From Leptospira hartskeerlii (GTDB lineage Bacteria; Spirochaetota; Leptospiria; Leptospirales; Leptospiraceae): a stretch of DNA of 64,000 nucleotides. Below the pieces are notes generated by a model. It did not search any database, had not been told where the DNA came from, and saw nothing but the letters and a program-made list of their open reading frames with translations. A program made the translations under genes and the position numbers. The stretch covers positions 186,001 to 250,000 of the forward strand of contig NZ_NPDL01000001.1 in assembly GCF_002811475.1 (NCBI RefSeq), in the 5' to 3' direction. The number at the start of each line of letters is the position of its first letter. The stretch's first letter is position 1. This document shows positions 44,496 to 54,172 of this stretch, piece after piece.

Positions 44496-45626
44496 ATGAA
44501 GAGATATTCGATTTATGCCATTCTGTTATTAGTTTGTGCATATTTGATCTGGGCTTATTCTTTTTTAGGGAATTCTTCTGAGGAGAAGGCTCTTGAGATA
44601 AGTTCTTACTCTTTTGGAAACGATTCTGGCAAAGGGAACTTGATAGGAGTGGAGCCTTTTATGATTCCTGGTGATTATTCGAATCAGAATAGGTTCTTGG
44701 AAAAGACTGAATCTTATTTTAAAAATGCGAAACAATTAGGATGGATAACTGATAAGACAATTTTCGTTTTTCCTGAGTATTATGGCACTTGGCTGGTTGT
44801 TTCTGGTGAAAAATCATCTTTATATACTTCCCCAGATCTGCAATCTGGAATGATTTACTTCATTCTTCGAAATCCTTTTTCGTTTTTATATTATCTTCTC
44901 GCCTCTAAAGAAAATGATAAAGTTCAGGCTGCTATATTTAAGATCAAAGCAGAAGAGATGAAGGAGATCTATGAGAGTATCCTCTCCGCACTTGCTAAAA
45001 AGTACCAAGTCACAATCTTGGCTGGCTCTATTGTATTACCTTCTCCTTCTGTTCAAAAAGGGAAAATTGTTTTAGGTCCTTCTTCTTTATTTAATACAAG
45101 CTTTGTATTTGGAAAAGATGGTTCTGTTTTAGGCGAGCCGATTCGTAAAAAGTTTTTAACAGAAGAGGAGAAACCATTCTTAGATTCCAATTTGAGACCC
45201 GGAACTGTCATAGATACTCCTGCAGGAAGAATGGGAGTTTTAGTTTGTGCAGACTCTTGGTATCCTGAATCTTATTCGAATTTGAAAGAGTCTGGTGCGG
45301 ATTTTATTGCTGTTCCTTCTTATATCAATCGAGGAAAAACTTCAGTTTGGGATCAGTCTTGGGCGGGATATAATGGAGCAAAAAATCCCTCTGATGTAGA
45401 TCCAAAGGATATTGGAAAGATTACAGAAGGGCAGGCCTGGAAAAAATACGCATTGGAAACGAGGGCTGCCCGATCCGGATTTAAGAGCGGAATCAATGTA
45501 TTTTTGCAGGGGAAACTTTGGGATCTGGAATCAGACGGCCAGGCTTTTATTTTAAGAAATGGAAAGCCGGAAACCGTTTCGGTTTCCGAGCATAATAAAA
45601 ATAGAATGTATAATCTTTGGCTTTAG
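44496..45626 (+). CDS. Membrane-anchored carbon-nitrogen hydrolase (nitrilase superfamily)
   Basis: The 376-residue protein has one N-terminal hydrophobic anchor (about residues 5-24) and an extracytoplasmic nitrilase-fold domain. The catalytic triad is visible: Glu in VFPEYYG (about residue 93), Lys in PIRKKFL (about 219) and Cys in GVLVCADSWYPE (about 252). The family hydrolyses or transfers acyl groups of amides; the apolipoprotein N-acyltransferase Lnt is a relative, but this one has a single TM. It is divergent from the fatty acid synthase operon and may share its control sites, which hints at a lipid-related role, though that is inference. Confidence 0.85.
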   Translation: MKRYSIYAILLLVCAYLIWAYSFLGNSSEEKALEISSYSFGNDSGKGNLIGVEPFMIPGDYSNQNRFLEKTESYFKNAKQLGWITDKTIFVFPEYYGTWLVVSGEKSSLYTSPDLQSGMIYFILRNPFSFLYYLLASKENDKVQAAIFKIKAEEMKEIYESILSALAKKYQVTILAGSIVLPSPSVQKGKIVLGPSSLFNTSFVFGKDGSVLGEPIRKKFLTEEEKPFLDSNLRPGTVIDTPAGRMGVLVCADSWYPESYSNLKESGADFIAVPSYINRGKTSVWDQSWAGYNGAKNPSDVDPKDIGKITEGQAWKKYALETRAARSGFKSGINVFLQGKLWDLESDGQAFILRNGKPETVSVSEHNKNRMYNLWL

Positions 45627-46039
45627 GACTTCAGTTTACTTAAAAAATCTGAGAAAACTCCGCTCGTAGGGAGAAGTATAACTTCTCCTTTTTTTAAAGG
45701 GACCTTGGGTACCATATATTCTATTCCTGCAAACCAAGGAAGGAAATATTTGCTAATTGCCATTACGCCTGAAACATCGAATCCAGTAGTGGCGATTACC
45801 TTAATTCCCTCGAATCCATCTTGATAGATCCTGCGGATCATCCAAAGACCAGAGGTCTGAGTTTCCATTGTGATATCGGTGATGACTGCTTTGAGTTTAT
45901 GTTTGTTCGCAAGGTAAAGGTCCCAGCCTTGAGATGCATCTATGGCGCGAAGGACTTCGCATCCATTTTCTTGGAGATAAGTTTTGAGATTATTTGCATA
46001 GCGATCATTGTCGTCGACTACAAGAACTAATGGTTTCAA
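45623..46039 (-). CDS. Response-regulator receiver-domain protein
   Basis: The 138-residue protein is a lone receiver domain. [10 protein letters not shown] gives the acidic pair near residues 9-10, VITDITME the phospho-acceptor Asp near residue 54, and IATTGF and VPKVPL the Thr and Lys of the switch. No output domain follows. The ATG overlaps the stop of the ABC transporter gene by 4 bases, so it closes the leftward operon that begins with the acyl-CoA dehydrogenase. It ends inside the convergent nitrilase-like gene by 4 bases. The partner kinase is not in the window. Confidence 0.85.
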   Translation of the reverse strand: MKPLVLVVDDNDRYANNLKTYLQENGCEVLRAIDASQGWDLYLANKHKLKAVITDITMETQTSGLWMIRRIYQDGFEGIKVIATTGFDVSGVMAISKYFLPWFAGIEYMVPKVPLKKGEVILLPTSGVFSDFLSKLKS

Positions 46040-47943
46040 GGCAGCATCCCCGCTCCTGCGTATTGGTTGTCTGTAAGTTTACGATAAAGACCGTTTTTCT
46101 CCATTAAAGAAGTATGATTTCCTTCTTCTACAATTCTTCCGTTGTCCATAACTAATATGCGCGGAATGTCTTTGATAGTGGAAAGTCTATGTGCGATCAC
46201 GAATGTAGTGCGATTAGCGAATAATCTACGAAATGCATCGCTGACTAATCTTTCGGATTCTGCGTCTAATGCGGAAGTGGCTTCGTCTAAGATCATAATT
46301 TCAGGATCTCTTAATAAGGCTCTTGCGATCACTAACCTTTGCCTTTGGCCACCTGAAAGATTTAAACCTCTAACTCCCAAGATACTATCGTATCCATTGT
46401 CCATTTGTTTGATAAAGTCATGAGCGTGAGCAAGCCTTGCTGCTCTGATCACATCTTTTCTACTCGCTCCCGGTTTTCCATAAGCGATATTATCTGCAAC
46501 TTTTCCGTGGAATAAAAATATGTCCTGAGTTACGATCCCGATCTTATTACGTAGATCCGCAAGAGATAGATCTTTGATATTTTGATTATCAAACTCGATC
46601 GATCCAACGCTTGGGTCAAAAAATCTTGGAATTAAATCCATCAATGTGGATTTTCCACAACCGCTGGCTCCAACGATTGCGATTGTTTCTCCCACTTTTA
46701 CGTTCAAGTTGATGTCTTTTAAAACTTCTGCGTTTGTTCCCGGGTAAGCGAAGTTGATCCCTTTGAATTGGATAGAGTTTGTGACTCTTTCTACTTTTAC
46801 TTTTTCATCTTCGCTATGATCTTCCGTTTCTAGATCTATGATCTCGAAAATCCTTCTTCCTGCGATGATCGCTTGGGAAATTTTTCCTACCATCTGTGAT
46901 AGCTGTGTTAATGGGCGGAGAAGGAAAAGAAGAGTGAGAAGGAAAACCATGAACTGTCCTACTGTGAATGGAGAGCCCACGTTACCTGCGAGAATGTATC
47001 TTGCGCCTAAAGCAAAAAATCCAAGAGCTACTAATGAAGAAGTTAGCTCCACTAAGCTCGGAGCAATTTGTAAATAATACTGCCCTTTAAAATTTCTACG
47101 ATAAACGTTCTGATTGATCTTCTGGAATTTTTCCTTCTCGTATTTCTCTGTATTAAAAACACGGATCACTTTAATTCCGGAAATCATTTCTTGTAGATTT
47201 GCGTTTAGATCGGCCAGCTTCTCTTGGAATCTTTCAGTGGATCTTGTGATCTTTTTAGTGAATAAGGTCACCGGAAGAATGATCAAAGGGACAGTTCCAC
47301 ACGCGATAAGAAGAAGTTCCGTATTCAGATAAAGTAATACTAAAAGGTGAGTGATCACATAGAAAAAATTGATCGTAGCATCTCTAAAGTTAGAAGAGAT
47401 AACTGCTGCCACCACTTCTACATCGTTGATGATCCTACTCATCAAAAGCCCTGTTTTTTCCTTAAAGAAAAAGGTAAGAGGGAGCATTTGGTTCTTCTCA
47501 AATAATTCCTGACGTATATCCCTGACGGCCCAATAACCGGCTGTCGCAAGACAATACACAGAAGCAAGATACGTGATCAGTTTGAGCCCATACAAAGGAA
47601 GGATCAAAAGGCAAACTGCCCAAACAACTTCCTTAGGCTCCATATACTTAGTGCGTCCGTTAGACCATCTTTTGACGTCGATAAGTACTTTCTTAGCTCT
47701 TTCTACGGGGTTTAAGCGGATCTCTAAGTTGGATTCTTCTTTAGTGATGATCTCTTGTTCTGCTTCTGTGAATTCAAATTGGAAGCGAGTGTTAGGATCC
47801 GCTGCCATAGTATCGAAAAGGGGAATGATTGAAGTTAAGGAGACTGCGTTTAATATAGCAGTCAGAAGTGCGAACGCGATACCTAATGAAAATCTGTACT
47901 TATAACGTACTGAATAACTCATTAAGCGGAAAAAAATTTTCAT
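46036..47943 (-). CDS. ABC exporter, MsbA-like half-transporter
   Basis: The 635-residue protein has an N-terminal membrane domain with about six TM segments (residues 15-370) and a C-terminal ATPase. Walker A is [13 protein letters not shown] (about residue 425), the signature is [17 protein letters not shown] (about 525), Walker B is [12 protein letters not shown] and the switch His is in IAHRLST. MsbA-type exporters flip lipid A or other lipids across the inner membrane; multidrug export is an alternative. An 85-residue insertion between the first two TM segments is longer than usual. It starts 5 bases after trpG. Confidence 0.88.
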   Translation of the reverse strand: MKIFFRLMSYSVRYKYRFSLGIAFALLTAILNAVSLTSIIPLFDTMAADPNTRFQFEFTEAEQEIITKEESNLEIRLNPVERAKKVLIDVKRWSNGRTKYMEPKEVVWAVCLLILPLYGLKLITYLASVYCLATAGYWAVRDIRQELFEKNQMLPLTFFFKEKTGLLMSRIINDVEVVAAVISSNFRDATINFFYVITHLLVLLYLNTELLLIACGTVPLIILPVTLFTKKITRSTERFQEKLADLNANLQEMISGIKVIRVFNTEKYEKEKFQKINQNVYRRNFKGQYYLQIAPSLVELTSSLVALGFFALGARYILAGNVGSPFTVGQFMVFLLTLLFLLRPLTQLSQMVGKISQAIIAGRRIFEIIDLETEDHSEDEKVKVERVTNSIQFKGINFAYPGTNAEVLKDINLNVKVGETIAIVGASGCGKSTLMDLIPRFFDPSVGSIEFDNQNIKDLSLADLRNKIGIVTQDIFLFHGKVADNIAYGKPGASRKDVIRAARLAHAHDFIKQMDNGYDSILGVRGLNLSGGQRQRLVIARALLRDPEIMILDEATSALDAESERLVSDAFRRLFANRTTFVIAHRLSTIKDIPRILVMDNGRIVEEGNHTSLMEKNGLYRKLTDNQYAGAGMLP

Positions 47944-47948
47944 TTGGT

Positions 47949-48527
47949 TTATGCTTCTGAAACGATTCGAGAAAAGTTTCTCACCAGTTCCAATCCGTCT
48001 TGGGTCATGATAGATTCCGGATGGAATTGAACTCCGTATAAATGAGGTTTTGTTTTATGTCGTACTCCCATGATAATGCCGTCTTCCGTCTTAGAGGAAA
48101 TTTCTAAAACGTCAGGAAGACTTTCAGGTTGGATCACAAGAGAATGATATCTGGTAGCTAAAAAAGGAGAAGGCAAGGACTTATAAATATCCTTACCATC
48201 ATGTTCTATCAAGCTTACTTTACCGTGCATGATATTTGGAGCGTTTACGATCTTTCCACCATGAACTAAACCAATTGCTTGGTGACCTAAACATACACCT
48301 AAGATCGGTAATTGTCCTGCTAGTTCCTTTAAAATATCGATACAAACTCCTGAATCTTCAGGACGTCCTGGACCTGGACTTAATACGATCCCTTTTGGAG
48401 CCAATTTTTTGATCTCGCTCAGATCAATCTTATCGTTTCGAAAAACTTCTACTTTATTGCCGATCTGAGAAAAATACTGATACAGATTGTATGTAAAAGA
48501 ATCGTAATTATCTACGAGAAGGATCAT
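47949..48527 (-). CDS. trpG: Anthranilate/aminodeoxychorismate synthase glutaminase subunit
   Basis: The 192-residue class I glutamine amidotransferase releases ammonia for chorismate amination. [17 protein letters not shown] is the N-terminal signature, [10 protein letters not shown] holds the catalytic Cys (about residue 79), and GVQFHPESI the catalytic His and Glu. I chose the ATG at 48527 because it overlaps the trpE stop as ATGA and has GGAG ten bases upstream; an ATG at 48536 is too close to that site. The subunit could serve both tryptophan and folate synthesis. Confidence 0.93.
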   Translation of the reverse strand: MILLVDNYDSFTYNLYQYFSQIGNKVEVFRNDKIDLSEIKKLAPKGIVLSPGPGRPEDSGVCIDILKELAGQLPILGVCLGHQAIGLVHGGKIVNAPNIMHGKVSLIEHDGKDIYKSLPSPFLATRYHSLVIQPESLPDVLEISSKTEDGIIMGVRHKTKPHLYGVQFHPESIMTQDGLELVRNFSRIVSEA

Positions 48528-50038
48528 CTGTTCCATTCTCCTTTCAATCCGTTTCTTGCAAAGTCTACCGCTCGGAGTAATGCGGCCATTTTGTTTTTGG
48601 TCTCTTCTAATTCGCCTTCTGGAGAAGAATCATAAACAACTCCACCACCTGCTTGGACAAATGCCTTCTCTCCGTAAAAAGAGATAGTGCGGATCACAAT
48701 TGCCATGTCAGTATCTCCTTGGTAGGAAATATAACCTAAGGCTCCCGAATAAATTCCTCTTCTGGTCCTTTCTAATTCGTCTATGATTTCCATAGCTCGG
48801 ATCTTCGGTGCGCCTGAAACTGTTCCTGCTGGAAGAGTTGCACGAAGAAGATCGTAAACAGATTTTCCTTCTTCCAAAATTCCGGAACACTGGCTTACGA
48901 TATGCATAACGTGGGAATATTTTTCTATAATTTTAAAATCTTCTACTCGAACACTTCCTGCTTCGCAGACTCTACCTAAGTCGTTTCTTCCTAGGTCCAC
49001 GAGCATTATATGTTCAGCGATCTCTTTGGGATCCGCTAGAAGATTTTCTTCCAAAAGTTTATCCGCTTCCGGATTCGCTCCTCTTGGTCTAGTTCCTGCA
49101 ATCGGTCTTAAATAAGTTTTTCTATCCTTACATTTTACCATGATCTCTGGAGAAGATCCCACCAAGGAAATATCATCCAATTTTAGGAAATACATATAAG
49201 GACTTGGATTTACCGTTCTTAATCCGCGATATACTTGGAAAGGAGGAACACCTGGTCGGAATTCCAACTTTCTAGAAGGAACTACTTGGAAGATATCTCC
49301 AGCGTAAATATATTCCTTCGCTTTCTGGACTGCTTTCTTATAATCTTCGTCAGGAATATTAGGGATATATTCCAACTTCTCTTTGGTCTCTAAAGGATGC
49401 TTCACCCAACCGGGAAGTTCTCCTTCTCTGATCTCTTTTTCAATCGCATCAATTCTTTCTAATGTAGCTTCATAACAAGCTTTAGGATCTTCGTATTCAG
49501 AAAGACGTGCATTTACAACAATCCTTAAGAGGCGGTCTACATGATCTACTACAAGCACTTCGTCGTATAACGCGAAATATGCGTCTGGAGCAGGTTCATC
49601 TTCCGGCTTTGTATCCGGAATATTCTCATAATAACGGACAGCACCAAAAGAAAGAAAGCCTACTGCTCCTCCTTGGAAAGCTGGAAGTCGATGATCCGGA
49701 ACATATTTGTCGTCTCCCATGGAATATTCCAATAGGAACAACGGATCATAAGTTATGATCTCTGTTTCAGGTTCTTTTCTTTTAGAAACATAGAATAGAC
49801 CGTTCTTACCGTAGAGCAATCTGTAAGGATCTTTTCCTAAGAAGGAATTCCTACCAACATTCTCTCCGCCTTCTACCGATTCTAGAAGAAAAGAATGTTT
49901 GGCCTCGGTACCTCCCCATTTTGCAAAAAGAGACACCGGGGTTTCCAAATCCAAGAAGACTTGTTTGAAAACCGGGATTAAATTCCCGGATTTTGTTTTC
50001 TCCAGGAATTCTTCGTATGTTAAGGAAAATTCCTTCAG
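48524..50038 (-). CDS. trpE: Anthranilate synthase component I, CTG start likely
   Basis: The enzyme converts chorismate and ammonia to anthranilate. Family motifs are [52 protein letters not shown] and [14 protein letters not shown]. From the first usual start (TTG 49954) the protein has 476 residues, but the frame upstream encodes [20 protein letters not shown], the normal start region of the family. No ATG, GTG or TTG occurs in it. A CTG at 50038 is preceded by AGAAGGA eight bases away and overlaps the dehydrogenase stop as CTGA. I therefore give a 504-residue protein. Coupling on both sides suggests tight stoichiometry. Confidence 0.92.
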   Translation of the reverse strand: MKEFSLTYEEFLEKTKSGNLIPVFKQVFLDLETPVSLFAKWGGTEAKHSFLLESVEGGENVGRNSFLGKDPYRLLYGKNGLFYVSKRKEPETEIITYDPLFLLEYSMGDDKYVPDHRLPAFQGGAVGFLSFGAVRYYENIPDTKPEDEPAPDAYFALYDEVLVVDHVDRLLRIVVNARLSEYEDPKACYEATLERIDAIEKEIREGELPGWVKHPLETKEKLEYIPNIPDEDYKKAVQKAKEYIYAGDIFQVVPSRKLEFRPGVPPFQVYRGLRTVNPSPYMYFLKLDDISLVGSSPEIMVKCKDRKTYLRPIAGTRPRGANPEADKLLEENLLADPKEIAEHIMLVDLGRNDLGRVCEAGSVRVEDFKIIEKYSHVMHIVSQCSGILEEGKSVYDLLRATLPAGTVSGAPKIRAMEIIDELERTRRGIYSGALGYISYQGDTDMAIVIRTISFYGEKAFVQAGGGVVYDSSPEGELEETKNKMAALLRAVDFARNGLKGEWNR

Positions 50039-51198
50039 AGGTTCGGTCCTTCTATTCCTTTACCTTCTGTCAGGTAACGAGAAATGATCAATCTTTGGAT
50101 TTGAGAAGTTCCTTCGTAAATTTGGAAAATTTTAGCGTCTCTCATCAGTTTTTCAACCGGGTATTCGGAGTTGAAACCGTAACCGCCTAATACTTGTACT
50201 GCGTCAGTCGTAATTCTCATACAAGCATCTGCGCAGAATGCTTTAGCAATAGAAGCTTGGTATGTATTTCTGAAACCGTTATCGATCAACCAGGCAGCTT
50301 GGTGACAAAGAAGTCTTCCTGCTTCTATATCTCTCGCCATCTCCGCGATCATAAAAGAGATTGCTTGGTTCTCTACGATAGGTTTGCCGAATGCAGTTCT
50401 AGTTTTAGCATATTCTAATGCATGCTCCATGGCGGCTCTTGCGACTCCAACAGCTCCGATTGCGACACCCGGACGAGTATGATCGAATGCTCCCATCGCG
50501 ATCTTAAATCCTTCGCCTTCTTTGCCGATCATTTGGCTTTTGTGGACTTTCACTTCTTCGAAAGTGATCCCTCTGGTGTCGGAACATTTTTGTCCCATGT
50601 TCAATTCTTTTTTGCCAACGACCACACCTGGAGTTTTGGAACTAACTATAAAACCTGTGATACCTTTGTGGCCCGCAGCAGGATCGGTTTTAGTAAGAAC
50701 GAAAAACCAATCCGCATAACCTGCGTTAGTGATCCACATCTTAGATCCGTTGATGATATACTCATCTCCAACTTTTCTTGCAGTGGTGCGGATACCTGCA
50801 ACGTCAGAACCTGCACCAGGCTCGGTAACTGCATAAGCGCAGAGTTGGAATTGTTCAGTCATAGGCTGAACCCATTTTTTTAGGACTTCGTCGCTTGCTC
50901 CGATCAAAACCGGTGCTAATGCCAAGTTGTTTGCAAGGATAGCGGTCGCCATTGCGGAACAACCCCAGAATAATTCCTCTCCGATGATTGTATCATCTAA
51001 CTCGGTCATTCCGGCTCCGTTATATTTTTCCGGAATATGGATATTCATTAAGCCGATTTCCCAGGCCTTTTTCAAGATCTGAAGAGGGTATTCTCCCGTT
51101 TTATCATGATGTTCCGCTTTTGGGCGGATCTCATTTTTTGCAAAATCTCTGGCAAGACCTCTGAGCGCTTTTTGATCGTCTGAAAGAGCGAAATCCAT
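50035..51198 (-). CDS. Acyl-CoA dehydrogenase
   Basis: The 387-residue flavoenzyme has the full family layout: a helical N-terminal domain, the beta domain with [19 protein letters not shown] (about residues 118-136) and [17 protein letters not shown], and the C-terminal helical domain. [31 protein letters not shown] (about 340-370) contains the catalytic Glu. It oxidises acyl-CoA to enoyl-CoA in beta-oxidation or branched-chain degradation; chain length cannot be told. It is the first gene of the operon with trpE, trpG, the ABC exporter and the response regulator, an odd functional mix. Confidence 0.93.
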   Translation of the reverse strand: MDFALSDDQKALRGLARDFAKNEIRPKAEHHDKTGEYPLQILKKAWEIGLMNIHIPEKYNGAGMTELDDTIIGEELFWGCSAMATAILANNLALAPVLIGASDEVLKKWVQPMTEQFQLCAYAVTEPGAGSDVAGIRTTARKVGDEYIINGSKMWITNAGYADWFFVLTKTDPAAGHKGITGFIVSSKTPGVVVGKKELNMGQKCSDTRGITFEEVKVHKSQMIGKEGEGFKIAMGAFDHTRPGVAIGAVGVARAAMEHALEYAKTRTAFGKPIVENQAISFMIAEMARDIEAGRLLCHQAAWLIDNGFRNTYQASIAKAFCADACMRITTDAVQVLGGYGFNSEYPVEKLMRDAKIFQIYEGTSQIQRLIISRYLTEGKGIEGPNL

Positions 51199-51642
51199 TA
51201 TAACTATAACCTTAATTGGAATGAGGGTAATCAGCGGGAGACGCGATGTATGAACCCTGAGGAACAGGTTCTAAGCGGAAGGGTACCGAGTCAAGAACGT
51301 ACGATTAGATTAGAAGAGATGAGAAGAATCCAGAAATCGTTTAAATGCCGAAAAGACGGCATCGGTTTTTGGATTCTCTTTTGGAAATAAATTTCATAAA
51401 CGGATATAATGAGAGATAAACTCTCTTCCACTAAGACCCAAATGGGTTTTCATTTAGTTCCAGATTGCAGGTTTCAAATCCTTCTTTTAAATATGTTTCA
51501 TAAAAAAAGAAGGAGGCTAAATTAGCGAAATTTTATATGAACTTTTGAATTTTGATTGTGGGCGGTCTGTACTTTTTCGGATTATCTTTTACCTTGGCCT
51601 TGGGATTTTTACCGGGGCTAAAAACAATTAAAAGGATGTTCC
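51199..51642. other. Intergenic region with several hairpins
   Basis: These 444 bases contain ATGCCG-AAAAGA-CGGCAT followed by CGGTTTTT (51345-51369, terminator-like), a GAGAG/CTCTC hairpin near 51410 and a CCCA/TGGG hairpin followed by TTTTC near 51455. A 46-codon frame at 51250-51390, starting [12 protein letters not shown] with GGGAG nine bases upstream, is possible but contains the first hairpin; I would not call it a gene. The promoter of the small secreted protein at 51643 should lie at the right end. Confidence 0.4.
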
Positions 51643-51816
51643 ATGAAAAAACTAGTATTAGCGCTTACGACTCTTTCTCTCGTTGTAGCTTTCGCGCTAA
51701 GCGCGGAAGAGAAAAAAGAAGCTCCTAAAAAAGAGGAAGCAAAGAAAGAAGCACATAAGGCTGACCACAAAACTGAGACAAAAAAAGAAGCACACAAGGC
51801 TGACGCAAAAAAATAA
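51643..51816 (+). CDS. Small secreted Lys/Glu/His-rich protein
   Basis: The frame encodes 57 residues. Residues 1-21 are a typical signal peptide (MKKLVLALTTLSLVVAFALSA, ending in an ALSA cleavage site). The mature 36 residues are built from imperfect repeats of KKEAHKADHK and KKEAPKKEEAK, very rich in Lys, Glu, Ala and His. It is preceded by AAAGGA and followed by a strong terminator, so it is a discrete transcript. No family is recognised; His-rich repeats could bind metal. Confidence 0.75.
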   Translation: MKKLVLALTTLSLVVAFALSAEEKKEAPKKEEAKKEAHKADHKTETKKEAHKADAKK

Positions 51817-51840
51817 TCCCATATGGGTTTATTGACGTCG

Positions 51841-51865
51841 GCACTGGATATAAGAGTGCAGCGAC
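51841..51865 (+). repeat. 25-base repeat, copy 1
   Basis: The unit GCAC(T/C)GGATATAAGAGTG continues with (C/A)AGCGAC; a second copy lies at 51969-51993. The two copies differ at two positions. In each copy a hairpin terminator follows shortly after. Confidence 0.55.
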
Positions 51866-51870
51866 AAAAA

Positions 51871-51898
51871 GGGCCTCCCGTAAAGGAGGCCCTTTTTT
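51871..51898 (+). terminator. Intrinsic terminator
   Basis: GGGCCTCC (51871-51878) and GGAGGCCC (51885-51892) form perfect 8-base arms with a 6-base loop, followed by TTTTTT. It ends the transcript of the small secreted protein. Confidence 0.85.
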
Positions 51899-51968
51899 AT
51901 TTCAATATAGCTAAAGAAGAACTCTGTATTAGTCGGTCTTCAAAAAAGGATCCGGCAAGGTTTGAGCC

Positions 51969-51993
51969 GCACCGGATATAAGAGTGAAGCGAC
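51969..51993 (+). repeat. 25-base repeat, copy 2
   Basis: This second copy of the unit containing GGATATAAGAGTG is 128 bases after the first and also precedes a hairpin. A related GAGCGAAGCGAC string occurs near 61470, so this may be a dispersed intergenic repeat. Confidence 0.5.
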
Positions 51994-51997
51994 GATA

Positions 51998-52020
51998 GGA
52001 GTCCAAGGACTCCCGTTTCT
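51998..52020 (+). terminator. Terminator-like hairpin
   Basis: GGAGTCC (51998-52004) and GGACTCC (52007-52013) are perfect 7-base arms separated by AA, followed by CGTTTCTT. The very short loop makes it a weaker terminator than the one at 51871. Confidence 0.45.
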
Positions 52021-52127
52021 TATTCATAAGATCCTTCCCTCATTGTCAGCTATTTTTTCCTAGTTAGGTCCTTCTGCACTTTTTGATCGACTGTGCGTAA
52101 TTACGGATTTTTTATCTGCTATAACAT

Positions 52128-52976
52128 TTAGGCTCCCAATATTTGGGATTTCATAAAATGAGCGGACCTTCTTCCTAACTCTAGAGCCAATCTTCCGTTT
52201 TCCATTTTATTCGGATGAAGATAAGGAGTATTGGTCACTACTCTAATAATTTTTTTTCCGTACTTCTTAGCCAATAGTTCTTTAAGATCTTTTGTTTCGC
52301 TAGCGATCACACTCACGCAGGAATCGAATGCTCTCATTAGAATTTTATCAGAAACAGGTTTTCGGTTTTCAATATCATGGACTACGATTCTTTTGATGCT
52401 TGGATCCAAGATAAATTCTTTGATAGGTTCTGCGTCTGCAACACCTCCATCTAAAAATTCCTCTCCCTTTAGGTTTGGAATTTCGAAAAGAATGGGGAAT
52501 GTCATGGATGCCATGATCATATCGATGATATTCCCTTCGGTCTTTAATTCTCTGATACCTTTGGTAAGATTAGAAACAGCGATCCCCATCTTGATAGGCA
52601 TCTCGGAAATATCCTTACCTCCCAAGTAAGCTTCTAGTAAGTCCCTGATCTTTTTTCCGGAAAGGATGCCTGAATAATTTTTAAGTCCTTTTCTAAACGG
52701 TTTCAGGAACTGGCTGAAAAAATTTCCATCCCAGAAATCGCTTTTTTGCAAAGTAAGTATAAATCTTGTGATCTCTTCCGGAGGAATTCCTGCTGAAACT
52801 AAGGAACCTATCAAGGCTCCTGAGCTAGAACCTGCGATTGCTGCCGGTTTAAAACCGATCTCTTTTAGTCCAAGAGAGAAGCCGGAGTGTGCGTAAAAAC
52901 CGAAAAATGCGGAATTCAAAGCCAATGCGTCATACGATTTTTTAAAGATAAGATTCGGCGATTTTTTGGAAGCCAT
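52128..52976 (-). CDS. Patatin-like phospholipase
   Basis: The 282-residue protein has the patatin catalytic elements: the oxyanion region SGFSLGLKEIG (about residues 32-42), the nucleophile motif GSSSGALIGS (about 49-58, GxSxG) and the catalytic Asp in FLDGGVADAEP (about 175-185). Members hydrolyse phospholipids or other acyl esters. No signal peptide is visible, so it is probably cytoplasmic. A basic N-terminus (MASKKSPNLIFKK) precedes the fold. It is divergent from cutA. Confidence 0.9.
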   Translation of the reverse strand: MASKKSPNLIFKKSYDALALNSAFFGFYAHSGFSLGLKEIGFKPAAIAGSSSGALIGSLVSAGIPPEEITRFILTLQKSDFWDGNFFSQFLKPFRKGLKNYSGILSGKKIRDLLEAYLGGKDISEMPIKMGIAVSNLTKGIRELKTEGNIIDMIMASMTFPILFEIPNLKGEEFLDGGVADAEPIKEFILDPSIKRIVVHDIENRKPVSDKILMRAFDSCVSVIASETKDLKELLAKKYGKKIIRVVTNTPYLHPNKMENGRLALELGRRSAHFMKSQILGA

Positions 52977-53098
52977 TGCGAATTTCTTAATTCAGAGGGG
53001 GACTTTGTCCAGGATTTTACCTCAACTTTAGGGCTTTCGTTTTGTGAATTCGGAGAATCATTCTTGAAACAATTCAATTCTGGTAGTATCAATATGTG

Positions 53099-53416
53099 AT
53101 GAGCTATCGAACTTTTTACGTCACTACGAAGAATGAGGCCGAGGCTTTAGAAATTGCAGAAACTTTAGTGAATGAAAGACTTGTTGCCTGTGCCAATTTG
53201 ATCCCCGGTATGAAATCTATTTATAGATGGCATGGAAGATTAGAGCATAATCAGGAAACGGTTCTTTTGTTAAAAACTAAAGATTCCGAGGCGGAAAAAG
53301 TCGTAGCAAGAATTTCAGAGCTACATAGTTACACTGTCCCTTGTATTGTTTCCTGGGAAATCAAAGAGGCGAACCAAAAGTATTTGGATTGGATAGATTC
53401 GGAAATCGGAAAATAA
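53099..53416 (+). CDS. cutA: CutA1 family protein
   Basis: The 105-residue protein matches CutA1, a small trimeric protein linked to divalent-cation tolerance, though its true role is unsettled. The motifs are YVTTKNEAEALEIAETLVNERLVACANLIPG, SIYRWHGRLEHNQE and HSYTVPCIVSW. A GTG at 53096 directly precedes the ATG and could add one residue. Full length for the family. Confidence 0.92.
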   Translation: MSYRTFYVTTKNEAEALEIAETLVNERLVACANLIPGMKSIYRWHGRLEHNQETVLLLKTKDSEAEKVVARISELHSYTVPCIVSWEIKEANQKYLDWIDSEIGK

Positions 53417-53510
53417 TTCTTTCCCTTTAAACATTCTTTTCATACATTCGGATATTTTTATCGAGTCTCTTGGTTGGAAATTCCGATAGATTCGTGACTG
53501 AGGCGGATGA

Positions 53511-54125
53511 ATGGTAGAAAAAGCGGAAAAGTTTTGGACCTGGTTTTCCCAAAACAGCCGGTATTACACTAAACTAGATGACCTGGATGATAAAGAAAGA
53601 GATCGGCTATTGGACGATCTAATGGATCGACTCCAGGAAGTGAATTCCGAGTTTTTTTTCGAGATCGGCGGGGGAGACGAGAGCCCTCACGAATTCACAG
53701 TCGTCACTGCTGGAGACGAGGATCTCTACGCAGAGGCGGAAAGATTTGTAGACCTCGCTCCTGAAATTTCAGGCTGGGATGTATTTTCCGTAGACCAATA
53801 CCAGGAAAAAGGCACGGTCATATTTCACGAAGGTTTGGAATTAGATTCAGAAGAGATCTGGTTTCTACCTTTAGAAAACACAAGTCTTCCTAAAAGTTTT
53901 GGAGTTCGGATCTGTTTCCCTGATTTTCCGAATGTAGAATCTAATCCTCATCTCAAAAAAGCAGTCGGCTTATTATTGGAAGCTCTTCTCGGTGAAGATA
54001 CGTACACCAAAGAAATCGGATATTATGAGATTGGAATGCTTCCTGACGACCCTGAGGAAGAAGGATTTATAGAACTAGTAGAATTGCCTGACTATATCCA
54101 GTGGAGAAAAGAAAGAGAGGCATAA
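53511..54125 (+). CDS. Hypothetical acidic protein
   Basis: The 204-residue protein is very rich in Asp and Glu and has no signal peptide or membrane segment. It begins MVEKAEKFWTWFSQNSRYYTKL, with recurrent strands and acidic loops. It follows cutA on the same strand after 94 bases. A hairpin terminator serving the convergent hydrolase gene lies immediately after its stop. I recognise no family with certainty. Confidence 0.7.
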   Translation: MVEKAEKFWTWFSQNSRYYTKLDDLDDKERDRLLDDLMDRLQEVNSEFFFEIGGGDESPHEFTVVTAGDEDLYAEAERFVDLAPEISGWDVFSVDQYQEKGTVIFHEGLELDSEEIWFLPLENTSLPKSFGVRICFPDFPNVESNPHLKKAVGLLLEALLGEDTYTKEIGYYEIGMLPDDPEEEGFIELVELPDYIQWRKEREA

Positions 54126-54145
54126 AAAAGGCGGGCAAGCCCGCC
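54124..54145 (-). terminator. Intrinsic terminator for the leftward hydrolase gene
   Basis: GGCGGGC (54130-54136) and GCCCGCC (54139-54145) form a GC-rich stem. Read leftward it is followed by TTTTTT (54124-54129), which fits termination of the gene ending at 54173. Confidence 0.8.
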
Positions 54146-54172
54146 GTTAAAAAAGGGGAATGGAATCCGAAA

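Noticed and set aside
51250..51390. Frame of 46 codons with a possible ribosome-binding site
   Set aside because: It contains a terminator-like hairpin and has no recognisable protein feature; kept only as a remark in the gap entry.
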